A stretch of DNA of 64,000 bases from Mesorhizobium sp. SARCC-RB16n (GTDB lineage: Bacteria; Pseudomonadota; Alphaproteobacteria; Rhizobiales; Rhizobiaceae): NCBI RefSeq assembly GCF_008520305.1, contig NZ_ML703256.1, forward strand, positions 244,815-308,814. Direction: 5' to 3'. The position numbers and the translations under genes were made by a program. Below the pieces are notes generated by a model that saw only the letters and a program-made list of their open reading frames with translations, searched no databases and was not told where the DNA came from. This document shows, piece by piece, positions 25,681 through 34,493 of the stretch. Each line of letters opens with the position of its first letter. Position 1 is the stretch's first letter.

Positions 25681-26979
25681 GTCGGTCAGGCCATAGAGGC
25701 GTGTGCGAAACGCCACCTTGTCCTTCAGATATGTGGTTTTCAGAACGTCCACAACATGCGATCGCCAGGCGTCGCTGAAGCCGTCATAGTCCTTGTAGAA
25801 GCCGTCCTTGTTGAAGATGTAGCGCGAGACGAAGTCCGACGGCACGAAATCCGAGATCAGCCGGTTGGTCAGCCAGGCGTCGGGATGATCCGGCCTGGCG
25901 CGTATCACCAGGAAGCGCTGCCGCGGCAAGACATCCTCGATCTTGAGGTGGCCGAGCTGGGCGATCTCGCGCTTGGCGGCGTTGAGGAAGGGGAAATTGC
26001 CGTCCTTCGTAATCAGGTCGGCATGGCTCTGGATCCAGGTCTGCAGCCAGACCTTGTCGACATCGGTCAAATTGCGGTTCGGCTCTGCGTCGCGGATCAG
26101 CGCGCGCACCACCATTTCGGCGCGGTGCTCGAGATAGCCAGAGGCCTCGATCCAGGAGGCGCGCGGCAGTTCGATGCGGCCGGTGGCGGCCAGGAATTTG
26201 AACACCTTGTCGGCGTCCTTGATCGAGAGATAGCTCACCTGCCAGGGTCGCGAGCGGCGGAAGCCGGGGGCGGCCGGATCGCTGATCACCGTCGTCATGT
26301 CGGGATCGACGAACACGTAGAGCCCGCCGAAATGGCTGGTCCAGTAGGCGTTGTGACGGAAGATCACCTGGTCCGGCACCAGCGCGTTCTCGCGGATATC
26401 GCCGCAGACCTTGGCGAGCTCGACCATGCGGGTCAGCATGGCATTGTCGCGCCAGGCGTCAGGCTCCTGCTTCAGGCGGTCGACGAGCTTGCCGAGTTCA
26501 GCGGCCTTGCCCAGCACGTCCTCCGCCGACAGCACCTTGAACTCGACCTGGCTGATCGACAGCAGGTCCTCGATGTCGTTGACCTTGGGAACGGAGTCCT
26601 CGATCTCGCCGTAGATGACGTCCTTGATGGTCAGCGCGTCGATGGCGCGCTGGTTCCTGGTCATGAACTCGAACATAAGCTGCGAGGTGTTGGAGAAGGC
26701 GGTGTGCACCACCGGCAGGTCGATCTGCGACGGTGTCAGGATGATGAAACGGCGGTTGACCTCGTTGGGATCGAGATAGTCGTAGTCGCCACACTCCTCG
26801 GCCACTTCGGGCGAAAAACCGGTACGGTCGATCTGGAAGGTCGTCAGTTTGGTGGGCTTCTTGCCGAAAGCGGCCAGCGCCTTGTTGTAGCGCTGGATGA
26901 GATGCGGCTCATCGATCGTCAGCAGCCGGCCATAGATGAGTTCGTTGTCGCGCAGGAGGTCGGGTTTGCGGGCGGTCAT
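25678..26979 (-). CDS. Conserved protein, tentatively DUF6638 family
   Basis: A 433-residue, mostly soluble protein with no signal peptide or membrane segment. I recall this family accompanying the AAA+ ATPase in rhizobia (tentatively DUF6638), but that is from memory. The start at ATG 26979 (MTARKPDLLRDNELIYG) excludes an upstream reading through the 56-bp repeat that would add low-complexity Pro/Arg/Glu residues. It is part of the leftward AAA+ operon, directly downstream of the DUF559 cassette. Function unknown. Confidence 0.72.
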   Translation of the reverse strand: MTARKPDLLRDNELIYGRLLTIDEPHLIQRYNKALAAFGKKPTKLTTFQIDRTGFSPEVAEECGDYDYLDPNEVNRRFIILTPSQIDLPVVHTAFSNTSQLMFEFMTRNQRAIDALTIKDVIYGEIEDSVPKVNDIEDLLSISQVEFKVLSAEDVLGKAAELGKLVDRLKQEPDAWRDNAMLTRMVELAKVCGDIRENALVPDQVIFRHNAYWTSHFGGLYVFVDPDMTTVISDPAAPGFRRSRPWQVSYLSIKDADKVFKFLAATGRIELPRASWIEASGYLEHRAEMVVRALIRDAEPNRNLTDVDKVWLQTWIQSHADLITKDGNFPFLNAAKREIAQLGHLKIEDVLPRQRFLVIRARPDHPDAWLTNRLISDFVPSDFVSRYIFNKDGFYKDYDGFSDAWRSHVVDVLKTTYLKDKVAFRTRLYGLTD

Positions 26980-27021
26980 GTCGAAGAGTCCGAAGGGTTT
27001 TGCCTGACAAGGCGAAGCGCT

Positions 27022-27077
27022 AACGCTGACGCCCCCCTCTCCCCGTTCTTCACGGGGAGAGGGTAAGGGTGAGGGGC
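27022..27077. repeat. Left copy of 56-bp inverted repeat flanking the DUF559 gene
   Basis: This 56-base unit contains an inner palindrome (CTCTCCCCGT..ACGGGGAGAG). Its reverse complement matches 27511-27566 with about two differences. The two copies face each other around the DUF559 gene, leaving 11 bases between this copy and the gene's stop. Confidence 0.9.
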
Positions 27078-27088
27078 GGCGCTGACGG

Positions 27089-27505
27089 TCAAGAATACGT
27101 CTCCCCATAGCCTTCGGCGGCGAGAAATCGAAGATCATTCGTTTCGACATGGCGATCGAGACGCCGCTCGATAGCCGCCAATATTGTTTCGAGCACCGCG
27201 TCCCGTTCCTTTAATACGTCGACGTTCCAAAAGCGGAGCACAGACCAACCACTTGAAATCATGAATTGATCACGGACCTGATCATATTTGTTGCCTGCGT
27301 GTTGACTCCCGTCCACTTCGACAACCAGGCGGCATTCCCTGCAGGCAAAATCAGCAAAGTAGCTGCCTATCGGAACCTGTCGAACGAATTTGTGGCCATT
27401 TAGTCTGCGGTCGCGCAATTCCATCCAAAGTGCGCCTTCGGCATCATTATCCGATTGCCGCAGACGTCTTGCCCTTTTGGTCGTCGTGATTTCCGGTCCA
27501 CGCAT
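27089..27505 (-). CDS. DUF559 endonuclease-like protein
   Basis: A 138-residue protein of the DUF559 group, whose fold is related to Vsr-type and restriction endonucleases. Visible motifs are MRGPEITTTKRARRLRQSDN, AEGALWMELRDRRLNGHKF, a core acidic segment YFADFACRECRLVVEVDGSQH, and GWSVLRFWNVDVL. The Glu/Asp-x-Asp-Gly block (EVDGSQH) is the likely metal site. The ATG at 27505 is served by GAGGGG that belongs to the flanking repeat. The gene sits between two inverted repeats inside an otherwise colinear operon, so it looks inserted. DNA cleavage activity is inferred. Confidence 0.85.
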   Translation of the reverse strand: MRGPEITTTKRARRLRQSDNDAEGALWMELRDRRLNGHKFVRQVPIGSYFADFACRECRLVVEVDGSQHAGNKYDQVRDQFMISSGWSVLRFWNVDVLKERDAVLETILAAIERRLDRHVETNDLRFLAAEGYGETYS

Positions 27506-27510
27506 GCGCT

Positions 27511-27566
27511 GCCCCTCACCCTTACCCTCTCCCCGTGAAGGACGGGGAGAGGGGGGCGTCAGCGTT
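27511..27566. repeat. Right copy of 56-bp inverted repeat flanking the DUF559 gene
   Basis: Near-perfect inverted partner of 27022-27077. It lies in the gap between the AAA+ ATPase stop and the DUF559 start, and it supplies the latter's Shine-Dalgarno sequence (GAGGGG, 27512-27517). Together the two copies bound about 545 bases. Confidence 0.9.
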
Positions 27567-27606
27567 GGAGCCACACTTTTCAACACCCGCGGGCAACGAA
27601 GGAAAT

Positions 27607-29517
27607 TCACGCATTCCACAGGCCCTTCTTCTTCATCTCCTCCATCTCGCGCGTTGCCCTCTCGCGCAGCCTGGCGTCACGGAGCAGCTTCTCCACCGCC
27701 GCATCATCTGATTTGTCGGAATAGCGGAACTCGGAATCGGCGTAGCGATTGATCTCCTGCATGACCATGTCCATCGAAAACGGGCCGCGCAATTCCTCGA
27801 TCATCGCTTTCTTGTCGTCGTAGCTCTTGTGCATGAAGGCTTCCGGCTTTTCGAACCAATCGTCGGGAAGCTCGATGTCCATGGCGCGCATCTTGATGGC
27901 GTCGGTGACGTTCTTGATGGCGCGGCCGGTGAAGCGCGGTTCGGCGTCCTTGATCAAGTGCAGGTAGGTGCCGATGTCGGCCATGGTCTTGGGCGCGCCA
28001 TTCTCCTTCATGTAGCGCTCATAGACCCGCATCAGCCCGTCCTCTTGCGGCTTTTCATGCTCCTCATAGGCTTCGGTCACGGCGCGCTGGATTTCCTGCG
28101 CGGCGTAGAGTTCGTGCTTGCCCAGAGGGATCTCGTGGTTCTTGCCGGCAAGCAGCACGAAAATGTCGATATAGTCGTCTCGCGTCTGCGGCCCGTCGAC
28201 CAGCCAGCGGGCGCCGGCGCGCTGGCGCAGCGCGTCGTCGACATTCTCGGGATAGTTGGAAAACATGCCGAACGAGCAATTGCCGCGCACCACGGTGGCG
28301 GCACCGGCAAAGGCATCCATCAGGACGCCGGTGATCTCCTGCTGGCCGGCCGAGGCGCGGTCGTCGGAGCGCCGCGCCGCCACCTGGTCGATGTCGTCGA
28401 TGGTGCCGAAGCCGATGACGCGCGGATTCAAGACATTGTTGATGAACTGGCGGCAGTTCTGGCCCGACTTGCCCTGGTAGGAAGAAATCTGGTCGACGCC
28501 GAAATTCTCATAGGCGAAGGGATAGCCGGCGACCTGGCAATAGCCGTTGACGAGGCCGGCGATCATCTGGATCAGCGTCGTCTTGCCGGTACCGGGCGCA
28601 CCGTCGCCGATGAAGGTGAACAGGAAGCCGCCAAGTTCGACGAACGGGTTCAGCTCGCGCTCGAAGTCGTAGGCCATCAGCATCTTGGCGAGCTTGACCG
28701 ACTGGTATTTGGCGATGTGGTTGCCAACGACCTCTTCCGGCGTCTTGAAGGTCATCACCAGCGGCTTCGAGCGCTTGCCCGGCGCGACATCGAAGCCGTC
28801 GAGGGTGAAGTCGTCGGCATCGATGCGGATATGGGCGTTCTCGAACGGGCCGATGCCGTCGAAGCGATCCTTGCGCGCGAGCAGGCCGTCGATGGCGACG
28901 CGGGCAAAGGCGCGGGCGCGGGTCATTAGGTCGGCGTCATCCGAAGCACCGGCAATTGCCTTGTCCAGGCCGGCAAGGATCGACTTCACCGCGTCCTGCG
29001 GCGTGTCGAACAGGAAATCGGGCTCGGGTGTATCGTTGGGCGCCTCGCCATCGCTGTCGATCAGCTGGAAGAGATAGGACGACAGGCTGAAGGCGGAAAT
29101 GTAAGCGGAGGCTGACAGAAGCTTCTTGAAGGTGGCGGCATCGTCGCCTTCGAGCGGGGCGCGGGCGTTGCGCGCCTGCAGGCTTTCGAGGTCGGAGCCT
29201 TCGGCAAAGACATCCGATACGGCCAGCGCAATCGCCGTGCCGCGCCGGGCGCGGAACAGAAGCATGTGCTGCGGGATGGTGAGCAACTGGTCGTCGGGAT
29301 GGACGGCGCCGACGGTCTTCGTCAACTCGACCTCGCGGGTGCGGCGCACTGAGCCGACCGAGACGGTGGAGACGAAGCGGCGGTTGGTGCCGGCCAAGGT
29401 CGTGCCGGATTCCCGCGACGGATCCTCCAGCACGACGATGCGGGTGATAAAACTCTGCGCGGTGGCGCGGTGCTTCTCGATCGCCGCTTCCGGGATGGTG
29501 GTCAGGCCGGTGTCCAT
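27607..29517 (-). CDS. AAA+ ATPase of an uncharacterised operon
   Basis: A 636-residue protein with one AAA+ module. Walker A is GAPGTGKT at 306-313, the Walker B position reads FGTIDDIDQVA (about 370-380, Asp where Glu is usual after the first Asp), a sensor-1-like Asn is in FGMFSNYPENV, and candidate arginine fingers lie in ALRQRAGARW (431-437). The N-terminal 250 residues are unrecognised and the C-terminus is charged and helical. No membrane segment. GGAG precedes ATG 29517. It lies in a leftward operon with coiled-coil, unknown and DUF2333 proteins; remodelling of a membrane-linked complex is a guess. Confidence 0.85.
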   Translation of the reverse strand: MDTGLTTIPEAAIEKHRATAQSFITRIVVLEDPSRESGTTLAGTNRRFVSTVSVGSVRRTREVELTKTVGAVHPDDQLLTIPQHMLLFRARRGTAIALAVSDVFAEGSDLESLQARNARAPLEGDDAATFKKLLSASAYISAFSLSSYLFQLIDSDGEAPNDTPEPDFLFDTPQDAVKSILAGLDKAIAGASDDADLMTRARAFARVAIDGLLARKDRFDGIGPFENAHIRIDADDFTLDGFDVAPGKRSKPLVMTFKTPEEVVGNHIAKYQSVKLAKMLMAYDFERELNPFVELGGFLFTFIGDGAPGTGKTTLIQMIAGLVNGYCQVAGYPFAYENFGVDQISSYQGKSGQNCRQFINNVLNPRVIGFGTIDDIDQVAARRSDDRASAGQQEITGVLMDAFAGAATVVRGNCSFGMFSNYPENVDDALRQRAGARWLVDGPQTRDDYIDIFVLLAGKNHEIPLGKHELYAAQEIQRAVTEAYEEHEKPQEDGLMRVYERYMKENGAPKTMADIGTYLHLIKDAEPRFTGRAIKNVTDAIKMRAMDIELPDDWFEKPEAFMHKSYDDKKAMIEELRGPFSMDMVMQEINRYADSEFRYSDKSDDAAVEKLLRDARLRERATREMEEMKKKGLWNA

Positions 29518-29541
29518 GAAGGATGCTCCGTGGTGTGACGG

Positions 29542-30684
29542 TCAGACGTCCGAGATGACCTGTCCGTTGGACAGGACGTGAACCTTGTAGCCGGCGAATA
29601 TCTTTTGCGCCTCGCCGGCGGCGTAGAGGGCCTGGTAGGCTTCGTGCGGAATGAGCGCGTGATTCTCGTAGCTCGACACGCCCTGTCGCGCGGCTTCCAG
29701 GTCGTCGGTATTGATGAAGAATTCCTCCGACGACGGTTCGCTCGACCACAGGCCCTTGCGACCGGGTTTTTCGCCCTTCGAATAGACCTCCTGGATGGTC
29801 CAGGTCAAAAGCCAGGCGTTTTCGGGCTTGCGCACCTTGGCCAGCACCTCGGCGACAACGGAATTGTTTTCTGTGATGCCTGCCGAATAGAAGGGACCGA
29901 GCACCACGCGGCGCAGCTGCTTGGGGTGAAGGTCGGGGAAATCCTTGTCGACGTTGACGGCGATCGTCGCCGGCGAGAGCGTGTAGGCCGAGTTCTTCTC
30001 GGTGAAATCGTCGAAACGGTGGGCGAGCTCGGGATTGAGCAGGCCGTTGACGGGCAGGGGAATGTCGACCTTGTCGTTCAGTCTGCCATTGTCGACAAGC
30101 TGCCGGATCATGCTTTCCGAGGAATCCTCCACCGTCACCATGTAGACCAGGGGCAGGTTGGCGCTGCCGTCGAAGGTTGCCCAGTGAACGAGGTAGTAGG
30201 GCCGCGCCGTGTTCGGATTGACCGACACCTTGGCGGTCTGCGCCAGTGTGAACGGACCGAAGGTCTGCTCGCTCTTGACGTCCTCGAGATAGAGCCGCTC
30301 GGCCATCGATTTCTGCAGCGCCTCGGGAAACTCCTTGTGGCGCAGGATGAAGTCGGCCATCTCCTCGCGCAGTTCGCCGGCCTGGGGAATGTTGGCGAGC
30401 CGGCTGTCGGCCTGGCGGCGGTCGTTTTCCAGTTCGAGCAGGTTCTGGAACACCGGGTAGCCGCTTTCGGCGCGCGAAATGCGGAACGTGTCCATGAAGC
30501 CCAGCCGGTTGCGCCAGCAGGAAAAGGACTTGTCGAGCCGGGCGATGTATTCGGCAACGATCTTGGCGACGATGCCGTGCCGGTAAAGCGGCGAGCGGTC
30601 GTCGCGCATGAACACTTCGAGGCCGCTGAGCGCGGCCGTGATTGCCGAGAAATACCGCGCCGCCGCGTCGTTTTCGGGGGTCAT
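29542..30684 (-). CDS. Unknown protein of the AAA+ operon
   Basis: A 380-residue soluble-looking protein without signal peptide, membrane helix or recognisable catalytic motif. The N-terminal third is helical and charged (segments such as LLELENDRRQADSRL); the remainder mixes strands and helices (PYYLVHWATFDGSANLPLVY). I chose ATG 30684 (MTPENDAAARYF); an upstream in-frame start would add 14 residues. It is 42 bases after the coiled-coil gene and 24 bases before the ATPase gene, so it is firmly within the operon. Possibly an adaptor or substrate of the ATPase. Confidence 0.72.
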   Translation of the reverse strand: MTPENDAAARYFSAITAALSGLEVFMRDDRSPLYRHGIVAKIVAEYIARLDKSFSCWRNRLGFMDTFRISRAESGYPVFQNLLELENDRRQADSRLANIPQAGELREEMADFILRHKEFPEALQKSMAERLYLEDVKSEQTFGPFTLAQTAKVSVNPNTARPYYLVHWATFDGSANLPLVYMVTVEDSSESMIRQLVDNGRLNDKVDIPLPVNGLLNPELAHRFDDFTEKNSAYTLSPATIAVNVDKDFPDLHPKQLRRVVLGPFYSAGITENNSVVAEVLAKVRKPENAWLLTWTIQEVYSKGEKPGRKGLWSSEPSSEEFFINTDDLEAARQGVSSYENHALIPHEAYQALYAAGEAQKIFAGYKVHVLSNGQVISDV

Positions 30685-30726
30685 GCTGTCAGCCCTGGGA
30701 TTGCCGCACCGGTCCGTGCGGCCCAA

Positions 30727-31815
30727 TTATGACTGCACGTAGTTGGCTGAATTGTGCTTCTTCAGCACCTCGTCGAAACGGCGGGCGAAGGCGTCGTCGG
30801 CCAGCTTCTTGCGGCGCTGGATGTCGGCGCTGGCCACCATGTTCTTCTCGTGCATCTCCAAGAGGTCGCCGATGTGCTTCTGCGAGGCGGCGCCGATGCC
30901 GGCCATGGTTTCCTCGGCCGTGTTGTCGACTTGGCTGCCCAGCGTGTTGATCTTGTGGGCGACGTCCTGCTGCGCGGCGGTCTTCAAGGAATCTTCCAAA
31001 GCCTTGTAGAGCACGATGCGCTGTTCGGTATCGATGGTCAGCTTGTTGATCAGCGTCGACTGGGCGGCGATCTGGTTGTTGAGTGAATCGACGAAGGTCT
31101 GGAACATCGAGGTGTAGCGTTCCAGCGTCTGGCTCTCGGCCAGCAATTCCTGTTCCTTGGCCTGCTTTTCATTGTATTCCGTGGCGAGCTTGGAGCGCTC
31201 GCCTTCGAGCTGCGTGCGGTCCTTCTGGCTGGTCGAGGCGGCGATCTTGTTCTCGATGTCGAGCAGCATCGGATTGAGCTCCTCGATGCGCTTCTGCACG
31301 GTTTCGAGGTTGGTCATGGTGGTCTTGCGGCGTTCGATAACCTGCGACAGGCTGGCCTCGGAGGTCTTGTAGCGCTGGTCGAGAACTTCCTTCTGCGCCT
31401 TCAATATGCCGACGATGGTGTCGGACTTGGCCAGCAGTTCCTGCAAATTGCCGGCGAGCGACATGTTGCGCACGCGGTCGGTGCGCATGCGCTGCTTGCG
31501 CTGCGCCGAAAAAACGCCGACGAAGTTTTCCCAGCCTGTGTAGTTTTTCATGCTCTCGAACTCGGCGCCGAAGACATTGGTGGCGTCCTCGAGGCCGATG
31601 ATCAGGTCGGCGATGTTGCCTTCCATCACCTTCTGCTGCTTCAGCACATCCTCGATGCGGGCGTTCTCGATGTCGAAATTGGCGTCGCCGATCTTCTTGT
31701 CGGCGGTGGCGAGTGTGTCGAGCACCGTGCCGGATTGCTCGATCCTGGTGCGCATGTCCTGCACGACCTGCTTGGTCTTGGCAATTTCGGCATCGAAATT
31801 CTGCAATGTCGCCAT
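30727..31815 (-). CDS. Long coiled-coil protein, first gene of the AAA+ operon
   Basis: A 362-residue protein that is almost entirely charged heptad-type helix (for example segments around residues 130-290, rich in Glu, Lys, Gln and Leu), with no signal peptide or membrane segment. Length and all-helical makeup resemble TelA/toxic-anion-resistance proteins, but I see no decisive motif. The start at ATG 31815 follows GGGAGG; an in-frame ATG at 31836 lies upstream of that site. It leads the operon. A scaffold role for the ATPase is inferred. Confidence 0.75.
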   Translation of the reverse strand: MATLQNFDAEIAKTKQVVQDMRTRIEQSGTVLDTLATADKKIGDANFDIENARIEDVLKQQKVMEGNIADLIIGLEDATNVFGAEFESMKNYTGWENFVGVFSAQRKQRMRTDRVRNMSLAGNLQELLAKSDTIVGILKAQKEVLDQRYKTSEASLSQVIERRKTTMTNLETVQKRIEELNPMLLDIENKIAASTSQKDRTQLEGERSKLATEYNEKQAKEQELLAESQTLERYTSMFQTFVDSLNNQIAAQSTLINKLTIDTEQRIVLYKALEDSLKTAAQQDVAHKINTLGSQVDNTAEETMAGIGAASQKHIGDLLEMHEKNMVASADIQRRKKLADDAFARRFDEVLKKHNSANYVQS

Positions 31816-32133
31816 AAGGGCCTCCCGCTTCGACATCAGGTCGCTGATCGCGAACAGCGGCGAATATATGTGGGGTATCAGGGGATTGAAAGACGTGAAG
31901 ACAAGGACAGCGCGAAAACAAATATCCGGCCGAAACCCTTGAAAGGCAATGCAGCCGTGGTCATGGCGTGATCAATTGGCCGGCCAAGCCTGGTTCAGCT
32001 GATTTTGAACTTTCATGCCGGCAAAGCAATCAGTCCACGCCGAAGCGGATGGCTCTGAAAGCCGACAACAACTGACCATTTGCAGCCCCGACAGGGTGCG
32101 CAAACTGGCTGTCTTTCGACGAACGGCGTCTGC
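31816..32133. other. 318-base gene-free region upstream of the AAA+ operon
   Basis: No gene is supported here. Reading leftward, TTGTCT (31904-31899) and CTGATA (31881-31876), 17 bases apart, are a plausible promoter for the operon with a leader of about 55-60 bases. A 12-base perfect palindrome TTGGCCGGCCAA sits at 31976-31987 and could be an operator. The remainder is the 3' flank of the cytochrome c gene. Confidence 0.4.
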
Positions 32134-32523
32134 TCAAGGCTTGGGATCGGCCTTGAGATAGGCGATGACATTGGCGATGTCGTCGTCATTGCCAAGGCCG
32201 CCAAAGGCCATCCTGTTGCCGGGCACCTTCAGCTTGGGCGATCTGAGGTATTCGGCAAGATTTGCCTCGTCCCAGACGAGACCGGCAGCCCCCGCGCTCT
32301 TCATGGCGTCCGAATAATAGCCGAGGAAGCTCTCGGCCGTCCCCGCCGTGCGGCCGACGACGCCCATCAGATGCGGGCCGACCTTGTCGCGGTCGGTCGC
32401 CGCCTCATGGCAGGCCGTGCAACGGTTGAAAACATGTTTGCCTAGCACAGGATCGCCCCCGGCTTGGGTGGCAACGGAAGTGGCAAGCAAAAGAAGGCTG
32501 GCGGACAAGACGGCTCGAAGCAT
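32134..32523 (-). CDS. Small class I cytochrome c
   Basis: A 129-residue exported c-type cytochrome. The start at ATG 32523 gives a signal peptide (MLRAVLSASLLLLATSVATQ). Heme attachment is CTACH near residue 37, and the sixth ligand is likely the Met in GNRMAFGG. The layout is that of soluble cytochrome c2/c550-like electron carriers in the periplasm. It could serve the bc1 complex or an oxidase; its partner is unknown. It reads toward the AAA+ operon but is separated from it by 318 bases. Confidence 0.9.
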   Translation of the reverse strand: MLRAVLSASLLLLATSVATQAGGDPVLGKHVFNRCTACHEAATDRDKVGPHLMGVVGRTAGTAESFLGYYSDAMKSAGAAGLVWDEANLAEYLRSPKLKVPGNRMAFGGLGNDDDIANVIAYLKADPKP

Positions 32524-32652
32524 GGCTGACTCCGGAAAAGCACTGGCTGAGGGCGGAAAATAGGGCGCTGACCTTGACAAAGGCAACTTGGAATGGCGTG
32601 ACGGCAAGAGGTGGCAGCGGCTCCCCGATGCCGACGTTCAGCGGCCTTCGTT

Positions 32653-33264
32653 TCAACCGCTGACAAAGCCGATGAAGTCGTCGGGTGCCGCGCGCCCCAT
32701 TTCCTCTTCCCAATGACGGCGGCAGAGCGAGACATAGACGTCCTTGCCGATCGCCACCTGTTCGCCCTGCCGGGCCACCTTGCCGTCGGGACCGAGACGC
32801 ACGACCATGGTTGCCTTGCGGCCGCAGCGACAGATGGTGCGCACCTCGCGCAAATCGTCGGCGATCGCCAGCAGGGCCTGTGAGCCGGGAAACAGCTTGC
32901 CCTGGAAATCGGTGCGCAGCCCGTAGCACATCACCGGGATGTTGAGCCGGTCGGCGATACGGGCAAGCTGCCAGACCTGTTCCTCTTCCAGGAACTGCGC
33001 CTCGTCGACGAAGATGCAATGTACCGCCGTATGCTGGTGATGCTCGGCAACGCGGGCGAACAGGTCGTCGCCGTCGCGGAACATCTCGGCCTCGGCTTCG
33101 AGCCCGATGCGCGACGAGATCAAACCGCTGTCGCCCTTGCGATAGTGGCCGGCGACGAACAGCATCGTCTCCATGCCGCGCTCCCGGTAATTGTAGGACG
33201 CCTGCAACAGCATGGTCGTCTTGCCGGCGTTCATCGTCGCATAGTGGAAGTAAAGCTTGGCCAT
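32653..33264 (-). CDS. tdk: Thymidine kinase
   Basis: A 203-residue type II thymidine kinase that phosphorylates thymidine with ATP in the salvage pathway. The P-loop MNAGKTTM is at residues 11-18, the catalytic Glu88 lies in FVDEAQFLE, and zinc-binding cysteines are seen in ICRCGRKA and near CRRHW. The length is normal. The ATG at 33264 has no strong ribosome site. It appears monocistronic. Confidence 0.95.
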   Translation of the reverse strand: MAKLYFHYATMNAGKTTMLLQASYNYRERGMETMLFVAGHYRKGDSGLISSRIGLEAEAEMFRDGDDLFARVAEHHQHTAVHCIFVDEAQFLEEEQVWQLARIADRLNIPVMCYGLRTDFQGKLFPGSQALLAIADDLREVRTICRCGRKATMVVRLGPDGKVARQGEQVAIGKDVYVSLCRRHWEEEMGRAAPDDFIGFVSG

Positions 33265-33526
33265 GCCGCCCTTTTAAGCCGACTTGCCGCCGCGCGGGGA
33301 GGGGGCGCCGCCGCATTCCCCTGAAAAAGCCGCCATTGCCGAGGCAGATTGCGCTCAGGCGCGGCACGGAAAGCGCCGGCGGTGTCGCTGATTGGCCACC
33401 CAGCGCCGTTGATCGTGATTGCCTTAGCGCTTGAAACCACTCCAGAATGGTGTTTGGCTGACGAAACAAGGCGGGCACAAAAACCGTAACTTCGCTCCGC
33501 CAAAGAATCGAAATGGGAGAATACAG

Positions 33527-34462
33527 ATGTCGCGTATGAATTCCTTCGTCGCCGGCCTAGGCTTGGCGGCTTTCCTGTCTACGAGTGTCGCCTTCGCCGG
33601 CGATCCGGCAAGCTGCAAGGCGGTACGCCTCTCCGATGTCGGCTGGACCGACATCCAGGCCACCACCGGGCTGGCCTCGGTGCTGCTCACCGCCCTCGGC
33701 TACGAGCCGCAGGTGATCCAGCTCTCGGTCCCGGTGACCTATGCGTCGCTGAAGAACAAGGACCTAGACGTCTTCCTCGGCAACTGGATGCCGTCGATGA
33801 CCAACGACATCAAGGATTACACGGCCGACGGTTCGGTCGAGACCGTCAGCCAGAACCTGACCGGCGCCGGTTACGGCATCGTCGTGCCGACCTATGTCGC
33901 GGATGCCGGCGTCAAGTCGCTGACCGACCTCGGCAAGTTCAAGGACAAGTTCAACGGCAAGATCTACGGCATCGAGGCCGGCAATGACGGCAATCGCATC
34001 ATCCTCGACATGATCAAGAACCCGAAGGACAATCTCGACGGGTTCGAGCTGGTCGAATCCTCGGAGGCCGGCATGCTGACGCAGGCCGAGCAGTCGATGA
34101 AGAGCAATGAGTGGATCGCCTTCCTCGGCTGGACGCCGCATCCGGTGATGGGCGCCATGAAGATCACCTATCTCGACGGCATGGGCGACAGCGGTTTCGG
34201 CGCGGCCACCGTCTCGACCAATGTGCGCAAGGGCTACATGACCGAGTGCCCGAATGTCGGCAAGTTCATCGCCAACCTGAAGTTCAATCTGGACATGGAA
34301 GGCCAGATGATGGACGCCATCCTGAAGGGCAGCGATGCCAATAAGGTGGCGACCGACTGGCTGAAGAAAAACCCGGACGCGGTCAAGCCCTGGATCGCCG
34401 GCGTGACCACCTTCGACGGCGGCGACGCGGCGGCGGCGGTCAAGACCGCGCTCGGAGGCTAA
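33527..34462 (+). CDS. choX: Choline ABC transporter, substrate-binding protein
   Basis: A 311-residue periplasmic binding protein with a signal peptide (MSRMNSFVAGLGLAAFLSTS, cleavage near AFA-G). The mature sequence matches rhizobial ChoX, with aromatic residues for the quaternary ammonium cage (VGWTDIQ, GNWMPSM, GWTPHPVM). GGGAGA precedes ATG 33527. It is followed by a hairpin and then choW and choV, the standard choXWV order for high-affinity choline uptake used for glycine betaine synthesis and nutrition. Confidence 0.95.
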   Translation: MSRMNSFVAGLGLAAFLSTSVAFAGDPASCKAVRLSDVGWTDIQATTGLASVLLTALGYEPQVIQLSVPVTYASLKNKDLDVFLGNWMPSMTNDIKDYTADGSVETVSQNLTGAGYGIVVPTYVADAGVKSLTDLGKFKDKFNGKIYGIEAGNDGNRIILDMIKNPKDNLDGFELVESSEAGMLTQAEQSMKSNEWIAFLGWTPHPVMGAMKITYLDGMGDSGFGAATVSTNVRKGYMTECPNVGKFIANLKFNLDMEGQMMDAILKGSDANKVATDWLKKNPDAVKPWIAGVTTFDGGDAAAAVKTALGG

Positions 34463-34493
34463 GCCGGCTTTGATTTCGGCATGACCGAAAGAG

